Part shown: one piece after another, positions 11,002 to 21,801 of the stretch | How positions within the stretch are numbered: the first letter of the stretch is position 1 | How the letters are laid out: each line of letters starts with the position of its first letter | DNA from: Laburnicola sp. R22_1 | Taxonomy: Eukaryota > Ascomycota > Dothideomycetes > Pleosporales > Didymosphaeriaceae | Length of the DNA stretch: 64,000 nt | Direction: 5' to 3' | NCBI GenBank assembly: GCA_014281115.1 | Contig: JACONQ010000008.1 | Coordinates: 2,418,001-2,482,000 of the forward strand | Translations under genes and position numbers: made by a program | Notes under the pieces: generated by a model | Database searches by the model: none | Seen by the model: the letters and a program-made list of their open reading frames with translations, nothing else | Told to the model about the DNA's origin: nothing

Positions 11002-12723
11002 ATGTCTGCGAAAATAAAGCAAGCTCCTGCTGGCGCTAGTTCGGCCATCAATAGCACCGCTTCTCCGTCTGACTCCCTTCGCACGTTCCAAAGCCTCAAG
11101 GCTGCGATAACGACATTTGCCTCAGACGCCGGTTTCAATGCACTATCGCAGTTAGCCGATCAGATCCCACAGCTGGAAAACGATATCAGAAAGAAAGACG
11201 ACCGACTCAATGAGCTCACAGCACAGTTGGACACGGAGAGGAAGGACCACGTCGTTGAGCATCAGAAAGCGCTATGGAACTACACTCTGATGTACAAAAC
11301 ATTCGATCACGAAAAAGATACGCTCCAGGGCACGATAGATGGGTTGAAAAGTTCCCTACAAGACACGAACAAGAACATGGCTGCACTTCAAAAGGAGCTA
11401 GACGAGGTTAAGGCGAAAGGTCGTGAGCTGGAAGGGAAGTACAAAGCAAAGATGACCAAACTGAAAGAAAAGGATCAGGAGATCACAGGTCTACGGGACC
11501 AGTTGCAAGTGACCTGCGCAAGTGCGAACGAATCATCCGAGAAGTTGAGCACATCTAGGAGCCGGGTAGCTGCGCTGGAAAAGTCGTTGGAAAAGTCAAC
11601 AAACCAGCATGACAGCCTTGAGAAAAAATTCAACGAGACGAACGATAGACTAAGTGAACTGGTCGGCTTCGCTGCACCTCTCGATGATGTGGATCTTGGA
11701 ACTGTGTAAGTAACTCTATATCCGAGGTCGTTCCCATAGCTTATAGTAAGCCTGCAGAGCGAAGGAACTTGAAAATTTATGGAAGTCTGCCACTTCGGTA
11801 GTGGGGAGGTTTCTCAGGCAGGAGCTGCCAAAGGAGATGCTCCAGGTATGCTTGTCGAAGCCTTTCTAACCGCAACGCGCTTACCTTGCTGGTGCGTGCA
11901 GAATGACTGGACCGGATTACGCGACGATACAATCTTCAAACTCCAAATACCACTTCCCCAATCAAACTCGGAGGCTGCAAAGGAGATGCGGATCGCAATG
12001 GTCCTTGGAGTCTTTGCCAGGTTGATCGATAAATACATCTTTCAGCCTACGTATATATTAGATGATAGTAGTGGACTGCGAGGCCTTCTGCGTCGCCTAG
12101 CCGTTGTCAATGACAGGAAAGAGAGGGTTATTCGAGGTATGCTCCTATCAACGTTTCCAGAGGAACAAGAATCGGAGTCAGAGATGAAGACTAGGAGAGA
12201 CTGGGTTATGGACGATTTGATCGTGGATGTCGGCGTACATTTTCTTGCCACGCAGGATGTTGAAACGTTTCGAAAGGAACTTGAAAACGTAGTGGTGCAG
12301 GCGCAAGAATGTTGGCGCACTGTCCAGCACTGCAACCAAAGACTCGAGCCCAGCTTCCGTTATACCCACGACACCAATTTCGGGTGGCAAACTTTCGAAT
12401 TTGGGATTGCAAAAAGAGAAGGAAACCAGCCCGTGTCACCAGTTACCGCCCATGATCTAGAAGACGAGCTGTTCGTCATCTTCCCGCGAGTGTATATCGT
12501 GAAAATCGAACAGCCTGTCACTTCTGGTGCGGTTCTTCGGAAGGCCCAGCTTCGCGCCGCGGCGCAGGAAGTGCGAGAGAATGCGTCACAGACACCGTTT
12601 GCCGAACCGGCTTCAACACGCCATCGTCCGAGACGAAGTCGAGATATGTCAGGGGGCGGTGAGGGCGCTCAAGGTGGGCCACCAGCGAAGCCTTTTTCAC
12701 GCAAGCCGGCCATTTGGATCTAA
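11002..12723 (+). CDS. Coiled-coil protein of unknown function, 537 aa, three exons
   Basis: Exons 11002-11705, 11758-11845 and 11902-12723, joined by GT-AG introns of 52 and 56 bp that keep the frame. I chose ATG 11002 (context AATAATG) over the in-frame ATG at 10975. Residues about 55-220 are heptad-rich and charged, a long coiled coil (for example QLENDIRKKDDRLNELTAQL, then KEKDQEITGLRDQLQ). The C-terminal 300 residues form a separate globular region with aliphatic helices (IAMVLGVFARLIDKYIF) and end in a basic, Gly/Pro-rich tail. I do not recognise a family. A coiled coil fused to a helical domain would suit a structural or scaffold role, but that is only inference. The DNA directly downstream is AT-rich. 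Confidence 0.85.
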
Positions 12724-14022
12724 TGGTAAAGCGTGTGAGATGCCTGAGTTTCAAAAGAATGTTAAAGCTACCAAGAGTACAATGAGGAAAGAAATTGCTA
12801 TAATTCTATACAATTAATTTGCCGTAGCTACTTGTAAATATCTATTATTAACTCTTCCCTAAAAATTACGTCTGCATTGTCGCCTCCGCGCCTAATTTGT
12901 AAAGCGCCTTCTTTTGTAATATAATACACTTCCTACTCTACAACACGAATATTTAGTCTTTATCACTTCGAATATTTATATAAGCGGCTCTTAAGAAGGG
13001 TTAAAATAGTTACTCTCTCTTTCTCTCTCTCTTACACAAGGTTATCCAGCATATGCATGCTATAGCACATGTCACTAACTCTACATGCATAGTTACCTGG
13101 ACACAGATGAATTATACTAGGAAAGAAGGTGGATACTACTGGTTAGGCTAGTTATATTCTTGAATAAAAACGGGTTACTCAATAGTTACATGCTGGAATG
13201 CTTTACTGTCGTACTAGTGTGCCAACGGCGAGATCTATCGGGGTTCTTGGACGCTCCACAGGTTAAGGCCCACAGCGTTTCCACCGTAGCGTACTACGCT
13301 ACGGTTTGTATGTGTTGTTAAATTATCTACCTAGGGGTAGAACGACAAAGGCTTTCATCTCAAATAACATGACAAAAAAAAACAGAGCCCCCTGCTTAGT
13401 AATCAAAAAGAGCGTAAAAAAGGTGATAACGTACGGTTTGTATAGGCGTTACGTACAGGAGCCCCCAAAAATAACAAATTACGGTCCGTAACCATAGTAC
13501 AGTCTATAGTAACCCACATGCTATATATAGACGTCACATAACCTATACACATAATCTAGTCACATAACCTAGTTACGTAACCTAGCACGTAACTAGGTCA
13601 TATAACTAAATCCTCCCACATAAGGGGGGAGAGCAGTCCTCTAAGGGGGGCTACTATAGAGCGGTACTACGGGCTAAAATACGTACAATTACAGCTACGC
13701 TACGGCCTAGAGGGTAGCTACGTCCTTACGCCTTACGGGCCGTACTACGATACGTTGGATACGCTGAAGGCCCACCTCCTCATCTCGCGTCTCGGTCGTT
13801 TGTTCAACGCAAAAAGAACCATGCACGAGCCTACAGTAATCGCTTATACTGTACAACACGGTTCTGCAGTCTGGGAGACTGAGCTGTTCATTGCGTCGAG
13901 TTCTACGTGCGAAACAAGTCCGCGTAGAAGCATGCAAGCACCATATACCAGCGCCCCTCCACTCCGCCACTCATCCGCACAATTCCTCCATACCCATCAA
14001 GCACTCCCTCCCCCTAGCACAC
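12724..14022. other. AT-rich, repeat-bearing intergenic region
   Basis: From about 12780 to 13640 the sequence is AT-rich with many TAA/TAG triplets. It contains a block at 13310-13428 that recurs inverted at 46622-46740 and a degenerate array of ACCTAG/TACGTAAC motifs (13530-13610). Between 13270 and 13760, TACG/CGTA words are very frequent. No coding potential is seen; probably remnants of RIP-mutated transposons. Confidence 0.6.
13310..13428 (+). repeat. Dispersed repeat, copy 1 (inverted copy at 46622-46740)
   Basis: About 119 bp nearly identical in reverse complement to 46622-46740. Shared words include CTACCTAGGGGTAG, ACGACAAAGGCTTT and CTCAAATAACATGACAAAAA. Most differences are C/T or G/A. 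Similarity stops abruptly on both sides. Confidence 0.88.
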
Positions 14023-15626
14023 CTACATACCCGTCTCCGTTCCCGTCGCATTCGCAGCCCCGCCCCCAACCAAAAAACTAATCATTCCCCTCCCAGGCAC
14101 ACTCGCGCTCGCCACCCCATCACTCCCCACCGCCACCTGCGTCTCGCTCATATCATGCGAATTATCCGTATACCACGCCCTCACACCCGTTCCCGCCGCC
14201 ATTCCCCCACTCACACTAACGCCCACAGTCTGCGCCCAAGACCCCGTATTGATAAGCTGCAAACAGGGAGATTAGCACGTCCGTCCATTGTCCATATACA
14301 AGACAAGAAAGAGGTCAACTCACCACAACCGCCAAACTCCCATCCGCATTCAAAAAGCCCGCACTCTTCATCCCACTCCCCCCACCCGCGCCGACCCTCA
14401 CAGCCCCGGGCCTGACAACCCGAAACTGCGCAAACGCCCACAGCCTCTTCGAAACCTGATAGCTCTGCCCATCGACCAAAATCAGCTTCTCATTGTTGTT
14501 ATTATTCGTCGCGCGGTCCTGCACCCCCTCCCAGAAAAGATAAGCACTGAGATTCGAATGGACAAGCCCGTTGAACACCGTGTTCGCCCACGTGTACCCG
14601 TCGCCCGCCCCGCCGTACGTGTACCACGCCGTGCTCCACCGCCCGCTGAGGTCGCTGTACTCCGTCTGCCAGACTTTGGCTTTCGTATTCATCACGCCCG
14701 AGATGCGGCTCGTGTACTCGTGCGATGTGATGGCGTAGACGAGCGGGAGCGCGCCCGCGCGGTTGATCTGCGAGGCGTGCTGCGACGCGACGTTCCAGCC
14801 CGTAGCGTCGCAGCAGTTTATCCCTACGGCGGTGAGGTTGGCGCGGTCGAGCGTGGGACGCAGCACTTTGATGAATTCGGCGGCTTGCGTGCCCGAGGAT
14901 TGCATCGAGGCGTACGAGGTGGAGAAGTCGGGCTCGTTGAGAAAGCCGAGGTGCGTGATGGTTACGCCCGAGTCGGCGTAGAGTTGGATGTTTTTGACTA
15001 GGTAGTTGGCGTAGGCTTGTTTCCAGTCGCCGGTGCGGCAGTTTGCGCCCGAGACCTGGGGAGTGCCACCGTATAGTCAGCTTCGAGATACACCTTGAAG
15101 AAGGATACGTATCGTTTGGTAGACTTACACCGCAAAGCGTCCCCCCATAGGCATCATTCCCGTTCGTCTTCATACACCCCGGCGCACTCCAAGCATTCGC
15201 ATAAAACAACCTAACGCCATATCCCCATGCCTTCTGACTCAACCACAACTGCCCGCTATCCTTGCCATCCCACTTATACTCCGGCGTGCCATCCGGCGTA
15301 CTCGGACAGTTGGGCAAGATCGTATTCATCCAGTCATTCTGGCTAGTCTTGGAGCTGCCAATACCATTGCGGACGATGGAGAAGCCGGCCCCGGTGGTCG
15401 TGTTGAAGAGCAGATCGAGGACTTCAGTTTGCTTGGGCTCTTTGAGGTTGACGACGAGGTTGGCGCGTTGGAAAGCGGCGCTGAAGCCGAAGCCGTCGAT
15501 GGTCTGGTATTTCTTGTTGAGGTCGATTGTTACCTTTTGCACGGATTGGCGGGCTGAGAGGTCTGGGGCGCCGAGGATGAGGAGCGGTGTGGCGGCGAGA
15601 GCCGCGAGGTGAGTGAGATACATCAT
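14023..15626 (-). CDS. GH30 family secreted endo-xylanase-type glycosidase
   Basis: Secreted 487-residue glycoside hydrolase of clan A. Minus-strand exons: 15626-15129, 15055-14324, 14256-14023, with GT-AG introns of 73 and 67 bp, all phase 0. ATG 15626 (or the adjacent 15623) opens a signal peptide (MMYLTHLAALAATPLLILG). Motifs: IDGFGFSAAFQRAN near the N-terminus, FYANAWSAPGCMKTN, the acid/base glutamate in HLGFLNEPD (about E207) and the nucleophile glutamate in WQTEYSDL (about E298), then a C-terminal beta-sandwich (INTGSWAQTVGVSVSGG). Family members of this fungal type (GH30_7, as Trichoderma XYN VI) cut glucuronoxylan; the exact specificity cannot be read here. Both catalytic residues are present. 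The gene lies beside the repeat-rich 12.8-13.7 kb patch but is itself undamaged. Confidence 0.92.
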
Positions 15627-16494
15627 GGCACGTCGAGGATATTCTTGCAAACATTAGAAGCTGCGTATCTCGTATGGTAAATATATCTCAGAGAGGATGG
15701 CATTGTGGGGCGGAAGAATTCCATTCTCGTATGTGGCTAATAGTCTGTAAGACCCAAATAGATCGCAGCTCTATACGCATGTCTGTGAAGACCTGTAAAG
15801 TACCTCAGGTGTTTTATGAAAGCCGAGTGGAACGACTCTACTTTAGATAGATCAATGTCGGATGATGAGCAAGAGACTAAGATGCCAAGGGCGATTACTC
15901 CACAGTTCCTTTACGCCGGGCGAGCATTGCATGGAAATGAAGAAGCCACTTTAGCCTAAGGAAAAACCAGAGCCGCTGAGGCGCCGCGCACATACTATCA
16001 CGTGGCGATGCGCATGTGGGTCTGCGTCAATAATAGGACATCTCTGGTTGTTTGTTGACGAGCTTGGTCGACGAAGCGCTCGGAGATGGGCACAGGTAGG
16101 ACGTTGGAAACAGACGAGAAAGAGAATTTGAGTCAATCTCGCATGGATACGAGGCACAGACGACCTGCAACAACAATGTAGAGTAACCTACCTGTGAAGC
16201 CGGATGCTTGATGGTAGAGAAGGGAAACAAGACTTGACCTTTGTGCGAGAAAATGATGCTCAATGAGCCTACACTTCCTCGTAAGTTTGTACCTGTGTAA
16301 GTGAAGCATCTAAGTCAGCAATCAACGGCATCAAGGACATACCATCACTAGTGTGGGCTCGGATCTAGCCTGAAAAGCAGCATTCCATTAATAACTGATC
16401 TGTCTGTACATACTCAGAAGCAACTGACCTTTAAAAACTCCTGATCCAATCCGAGGCCCCGCAGTTATGTTTATGCAACGTAGATGTACCACCA
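15627..16494. other. Intergenic region
   Basis: Upstream of the GH30 gene and downstream of SNU66. No open frame with coding character and no repeat recognised; it holds the presumed GH30 promoter. Confidence 0.5.
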
Positions 16495-18504
16495 TTACAG
16501 AAGACGAACACCAGCAAATCCCTTCTTCTTCGCCTGGTGATCCTGCGCAGTGCTAAGACCACCAGCGTTCGTGGCCAAAGAATTCTCGGCAATCTTCTTC
16601 TTCTCACCAGCAATCTTGTCGAGATGCTTCTTCGTCTTGGTGTTGCCGCTGCCTTTGCCGTGGAACTGGTGACTGAGCAACTTGAAAGCTTCTTTCTCGT
16701 TGAGTTGCCGTCCATATTCGTCGGTATGGGTAAGCTCGAAAGTCGGCTTGTATTCTCTGTTGAATACCTCGGCCAACCGACGACTTTCGTTTCCATCGGC
16801 AGCTTGGTTGTTCGTGCGAGCCCAATCTTCACGCTCGCGAGGCGTCATGTTCTGCCATCGCGAAGAATTGCGGAACTTTTCACGGTTGATTTTACGTTGC
16901 CGCTCAGCATCATCCTCCGCCTTCTGTTTGTCGGCCAAGAATTTCTGGCGTTCGCGGTAAAGCGCATTCTTATCACCGCTGTCAACGGATGCGACCACGC
17001 CGCGTTGTTTGAGGAGCGCGAGAGTAGCACCAACGCCTTGGCTCACTAACTTCTCGTCCTCGAGACCTGTGCCTGTGATGTCGGTCGACTTGGCCCGGGA
17101 GCTGCTGCGTTCTTCAGCTTCGGCAACTTCGGCGTAAGATTGAGCCATGTCGACGTCGCCCTCGTCATCTACGTTGGCTGCCGGAGATTCAGTATCGTTA
17201 GAAACGTGGCTGGCCTTCCGATGCTGACGTCTTCGAGCCTCTTCTTCATTATCACCGGTGTTGGTCGCGAGGTTATGAACGAACTCGGTGGTCTCGTCAA
17301 TGATAAGAGCACCGGCATCCTCTTCATTGACCTCCGTAGAATCTATAACGTCAGGCGTTCCCGGTGCAGAAGTAGCCTCTCCGAGCAGCTGCCGAGCGAG
17401 GTCCTCTGGGCGCATCTTCTTGCGTTTCTTCAACGCCTGTCGACGTTGGGCGGCCAGCTGTGCTTGAAGGTCGTCGTCGTCTACGAAAGACTCGTCGAAG
17501 AGATTCTTCTTAGCCTTCTTCGGAGCGACCGTCTCGGAATCATCCACCTCCATTTCGTCGGCAGGTTCCTCTGCTGGGATAGGGACCATGTCTTCGTCAT
17601 CTTCAATTCGTTTCCTCTTGGAAGACTTGGACTTCTTCTTCTTTGGCTTCTTCATCTTCACCTCGGAGATGTCCATGTAGTCATTCGCCGGGGTATCATC
17701 CTGAAGGATATCGAGACTGATGGCGACTCTCTTCGGTTTGACGACGCCTGCAGCTTCCGCTTGTGCCTCTTCGACTGTCCTTCCTTGGCCGTCGAGTGTA
17801 AATGCGTGGCGCTTCTTGCCCTCGATCTCGTCGTCATATTGGGCGAGAATCGAGTTCTGTCCATCGTCATTCGGATCGTACGCGCGCTTCCGTTTCTTCG
17901 AATCGAGTTTCTCCTGCAACCGCTCCCTCTCTCTCAGAGCGACGGCTTCCAGCTCGTCGTCGTCTTCAGCGTCGACAGCAGTATCCTTGAGCACTAGCAC
18001 TTGGTCCTCGCCATGGTCGAACTGGTTGACCTCGTGCCCGACCTTGACTCCGGCGAGATCAGCCTCGGTATACTGCATCGCTTCCCTTGCCTGGCGCTCG
18101 CGCTCTTCCAGCTCCAGCTGCATCTGCTCGGCCTTGGCAATCTTTTTCTGGCGCTTCTTGGAGGCCTTGAGCCAGGCAATGTCGTCCTCATCCTCAGCTG
18201 CGTCGGCAAGGCTCTTGCCTTGGAGCTTTGCAAAGCGGGCGGCTTTTTCGACCTCTTTCTTGATGGCTGCCAGCCGGTCCTCGCGCTTCTTCTTCGCAAG
18301 CTCCTCGTCCTGCAGCCTTTTCCAGTTGTCGTATGCGGCGGCCTGGCGCGTCTCGACGGTGCTCTCGGGCGCCACGTCTGGGTCGCCGGGCTGTGCGTCT
18401 TTGGGGGCCGGTGCAGAAGGAGCAGCGGCACCGGGTCCTGGTAGAGCGGCCAGTCCCATGGACCGGCGGATCTTGTTCGCCTCCTCGATGGAGAGGTCGG
18501 CCAT
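16495..18504 (-). CDS. SNU66: U4/U6.U5 tri-snRNP component SNU66 (SART1 family)
   Basis: Intronless 669-residue nuclear protein. SNU66/SART1 is part of the U4/U6.U5 tri-snRNP and is needed for spliceosome assembly and activation. Visible features: the N-terminal LSIEEANKIRRSMGL motif typical of the family, long highly charged Lys/Glu/Arg-rich helices (residues about 60-200), DPNDDGQNSILAQYDDEIEGKKR near 230, poly-acidic and Lys-rich linkers with likely nuclear localisation signals (KMKKPKKKKSKSSKRKR), and the conserved C-terminus (TFELTHTDEYGR, KEAFKLLSHQFHGKG, KK.GFAGVRLL). The start at 18504 gives exactly the conserved N-terminus. Long open frames on the opposite strand are codon-bias shadows. 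Confidence 0.95.
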   Translation of the reverse strand: MADLSIEEANKIRRSMGLAALPGPGAAAPSAPAPKDAQPGDPDVAPESTVETRQAAAYDNWKRLQDEELAKKKREDRLAAIKKEVEKAARFAKLQGKSLADAAEDEDDIAWLKASKKRQKKIAKAEQMQLELEERERQAREAMQYTEADLAGVKVGHEVNQFDHGEDQVLVLKDTAVDAEDDDELEAVALRERERLQEKLDSKKRKRAYDPNDDGQNSILAQYDDEIEGKKRHAFTLDGQGRTVEEAQAEAAGVVKPKRVAISLDILQDDTPANDYMDISEVKMKKPKKKKSKSSKRKRIEDDEDMVPIPAEEPADEMEVDDSETVAPKKAKKNLFDESFVDDDDLQAQLAAQRRQALKKRKKMRPEDLARQLLGEATSAPGTPDVIDSTEVNEEDAGALIIDETTEFVHNLATNTGDNEEEARRRQHRKASHVSNDTESPAANVDDEGDVDMAQSYAEVAEAEERSSSRAKSTDITGTGLEDEKLVSQGVGATLALLKQRGVVASVDSGDKNALYRERQKFLADKQKAEDDAERQRKINREKFRNSSRWQNMTPREREDWARTNNQAADGNESRRLAEVFNREYKPTFELTHTDEYGRQLNEKEAFKLLSHQFHGKGSGNTKTKKHLDKIAGEKKKIAENSLATNAGGLSTAQDHQAKKKGFAGVRLL

Positions 18505-19106
18505 GGCGGCGGGGTGTCGCGGAGGGGCCTGTCGCGGGATAGAAAGCGGCTCGTTCTATTCAGCAGCCATCGGCAGCAGGCACTGGGGGGGATGGGCGGT
18601 GGGCGGTAAACCCTAAAAGGTGAGGCAACCGGAAATGTCACGGACGAGCACAGGCGACAGGCCACGGCGGCCGCCAAGCCAAGCCTAGCCTAGCGCGCCA
18701 AGAGTTCGCAGCTACAAAACAATTTCTACCGGCTGCTGGCCCTTCCCTCCTGCATCGACCTGTGCCAGCGTTCCCATCCACCTCCGGGTGTGTTTGGTCG
18801 ACGCGCTGGCAGCTCGTCCGCCACATGGAGCCATCTACGTGCATGATGTCAATTTCCGGCCGACAGGTCTGAGAGCGAGTCGGCCGTGTTCGGAAGCCTG
18901 AGTTCACCGTGAGGTTCGAGCTCGGTGGACGGCGCGGCCAGGGCGACTGATTCCTACTCCCTTATGCTAGGCCGTCGGCCACTGATGCTTGGGAAAAACC
19001 CAGTTGCCTACATGTTCCATGCGCAGCCGTTTTGATTGTTTGGACCGGCGCTGTTCGTTGCCGAACGAACAGCTCAGCGATGGCTGCTATTTCTCCGAGA
19101 CTGCCT
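18505..19106. other. Intergenic region, SNU66 promoter side
   Basis: GC-rich stretch between the SNU66 start and the stop of the PTH2 gene, both on the minus strand. Nothing else recognised. Confidence 0.5.
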
Positions 19107-19735
19107 CTACAGCAGCTTCAGGTTTCCCGTCACCTGGTCTATGACTCCCTTCGGTGCAGGCCCGATGCCCAGCACAGTCGCACTCCCGCTCGCAATCTGC
19201 GTCCGTCCTGCATCGTGTATAATCTGCGCCACCAGCCCCAAGCTCAGAGCTTGCGCCTGCAGCACCTCGAGCTCCTCCTCGCTCTTGACCTGCAGCGCCA
19301 CCTTCATCTGTCCGCTGCGCTCCCACCGTCGTAGTATGTCCGAGCTGGGTGCGTGTCGAAGGAACTGCTTGTAGCACGCGAGCGTGGCATGGCCACACTG
19401 AGCTCCGATTTTGCCTGTGAACCGTTAGCCCCTATTCTCGGGCTCGTCGTCGCAAGAACAGGCATGCCTTTGGTCATCCCTAGATCTGTCCGCACAACAA
19501 GCACAAGCTTGCACTCTTCGCTGTGGCCAGGAAACTCGCTCGGCGCAGTGTCCTCCTCGTCGCTATCATCGTCTGTCTCCGCCGCCTTCTCTTTACGCTC
19601 ATGGGGTCCCGAGATGGGGCTGCCGCCGAACAAACCGAGCGATTTCGCCTGTCCGATCATGTATCCCGTTACAATTCCGATCATGGCACATGCAATGGCG
19701 ACATTAGCCGTGGAGGGCTGGGCTGGGTCCGGCAT
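19107..19735 (-). CDS. Peptidyl-tRNA hydrolase 2 (PTH2), with a GC-AG intron
   Basis: Releases peptides from stalled peptidyl-tRNA, recycling tRNA. Exons 19735-19468 and 19414-19107 (191 residues). The N-terminus carries a hydrophobic anchor (VAIACAMIGIVTGYMIG) as in mitochondrial outer-membrane PTRH2; an acidic linker (DDDSDEEDT) follows, then the catalytic domain: [67 protein letters not shown]. The conserved [12 protein letters not shown] is rebuilt only if exon 1 ends AAAG at 19468 and the intron begins GC (GCATGCC, 19467) and ends CACAG (19415), a 53-bp GC-AG intron; no GT donor gives the motif. ATG 19735 opens the anchor helix; an in-frame ATG further upstream is possible. Confidence 0.92.
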
Positions 19736-20353
19736 TGTGAGTCCTCGAGCTGGAGCGTATGTGGTGTCGTTATTGAAGCTGTTTTCGAGAGGCTGTGTTT
19801 CTTGGGTCAAAATAATACTTTTGTCGTGTTGTAGACTTTGTGGTGCGGGGCCGGTGGACGCGTAGACGCGCACTCGCTAGCACGGACCCGAAGATTAGTA
19901 GACGTCATCCCGAGTCCGCTTTCCTTCTCACAATCATCATGCCACAAACACAAACAACAAGAACCTTATGATTTGTCACGTTGAATTGTTTACTCACTAG
20001 CAGCTTTTGCAGATGATTTGGCATATAATGGTCACGCAAAGGCCATCAAGAGTAGAATCATCGCAACCGTTTGGTACACGGTCAAAGGCCATGGGAGTTG
20101 GAAAGTTTGCAGACTGCTACAACCCGTAGCAGTCCCCCATCGTATCATTCGATAATTCTAACTTCGGTAATTGCCGGTCTTCATCCTCGCGCGTTCCGTC
20201 GCTCTTTATCTTTGTACGTTCCGTTCCGTTCTTGAAGGATTACAACAAGAACCTTTAACGCCGCCATCGACACATGTAGGTAGAGAAAATCCGCAGCCAT
20301 ATAACCCCTCCTTCCGTTTCCGCTTGCAAGTTGTACGATGCGAAGAGACATCC
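19736..20353. other. Intergenic region
   Basis: Between the zinc-finger gene and PTH2, both minus strand. No gene, RNA or repeat recognised. Confidence 0.5.
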
Positions 20354-21801
20354 TTAGTCCACCATGAGTTCCGACAGGTTCTCGAGAGCATCCGACAGCT
20401 CAGACTAAATTACAACACAAAGTCAGTGAAGTTCGATGGCACGTCCACTCACTACAGGACTTCACCTACCTCGTCGGAGCTTCCCCCCGCTTCCTCGGCC
20501 TCGGCTGGAGCTTCGGAGTCTTCAGCCATGGTGACTCCTTCCATCGACTCGACGTGTGTCGGTGCCGTCTCCTCAGACCAGTGCTTCTTCCGGAAATGAG
20601 TAGTAACATCGAGGCCCTTGCTATGGAACCGACGGCCGCAAATGGCACAGTTCCTACCCACGACGATCTTCAGGAAACGGATCCATTCGTTCATCATCTT
20701 CGATGCAGACTCGGCGTCCAGCATCCCAGCGACATCGTCTTTTACCTCGTCCCAGACCTGGACGAGTTCCTTCAGGGGACCCTCCTTGTCCTTGTTCTCT
20801 TTCTTCAAGAAGTGAGTGGCGGGGAAGTCTTCGAACTCCCCGAGGAGAATGCGACGAACTTGCTCGGGAAGTGCCGCGGCGAGAGTGCGAAGCTGTTGTT
20901 CACCCTTGGCTTCGGTTTTGTATGCGGACACTAGCAGAGGGATCTTGGTCAGCATGTGTACCAAATTGTACGCGGTGAGGAAGCAGTAGTGTGCCATGGC
21001 GGAGGTCTGGGTCGCCAGCCCAAGCATAATGCAATACGTCGGGATGCGCAAGCCGTTGCCTGGCGTCTGCACGAACATCACACCACCTGCAAGATCGTTA
21101 GCGACCGCCATGAGAGACTTGATGAGTTCCTGCGGTGAGTCGTCGACGTCGTTAGCACCCTGCGCGAACACGTCATATGCCTGCTTTAGGATATCGAGGT
21201 TCTCCATGCTAGGAGGCCATATCAACCAAACGATGGCGCCAGCGAGCATAGTGGTGTAGCTGGTCGTCTCGTTGTGGTGCTGAAGGGTGAGAATTGTGTC
21301 GTGGGGAATGACCGTGCACGTCATCGACGTTTGGAGCATATTTTTCTCGGGTACGATCTTGTTGACAGCCAGATCGTCCAAGTCTTGCGACGGCAACTGC
21401 GAGACGATGCCATCGGACTCGAAGTCTGGGTTGGCGAGGTTGGCGATGAGCTCTTGAGCTGCAATATCAGCGCTCACACCGGTGTCCATGTGGTCATTGT
21501 CGAGCCAAGTTTTCGGAATGTAATGCGAAGAGCCGCCGCCTGCGTTGTGCAAGTCGCGGAGCAAGATGTCCTGAACTTCGTCGATGGAAGGCGGCGTCTT
21601 GAAGGGCGACTGCTGCTTTCCCATAGTTGGAATGTCGCCCGCGTTGTCTACGAAGCGCTCCTTTGCACCACCGGACAAGGACTTCAGGGGACCGTTCTTT
21701 CCATTGTCGAAGAGAACTTGGAACCGGGCAGCATGGCTGGAGTTGGCGTTTTCGAGGAACTCCAGCACGTTCGTGCGCGTTGTAAGACGCGTCTCTTTCA
21801 T
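20354..21801 (-). CDS. Hypothetical protein with C-terminal C2H2-like zinc finger, two exons
   Basis: Exons 21801-20470 and 20404-20354 joined by a 65-bp GT-AG intron (donor GTAGGTG, acceptor AATTTAG); 460 residues. The second exon is only 17 codons including the stop and adds a leucine-rich helix (SELSDALENLSELMVD). I chose ATG 21801 (MKETRLTTRTNVLEFL); the frame stays open upstream to 21951, but that part lacks protein character. The central region has a hydrophobic block (SYTTMLAGAIVWLIWPPSMENL) that recalls the JmjC-like folds of some fungal hypothetical proteins, which I cannot confirm. Near the C-terminus CAICGRRFHSKG...THFRKKHW is a Cys2His2-type zinc finger, followed by an acidic tail. 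A nuclear, possibly DNA- or chromatin-related role is inference. Confidence 0.82.

Noticed and set aside
17140..18616. Long plus-strand frames opposite SNU66
   Set aside because: Complement of Lys/Glu-rich codons gives Leu/Phe/Ser-rich frames; not genes.
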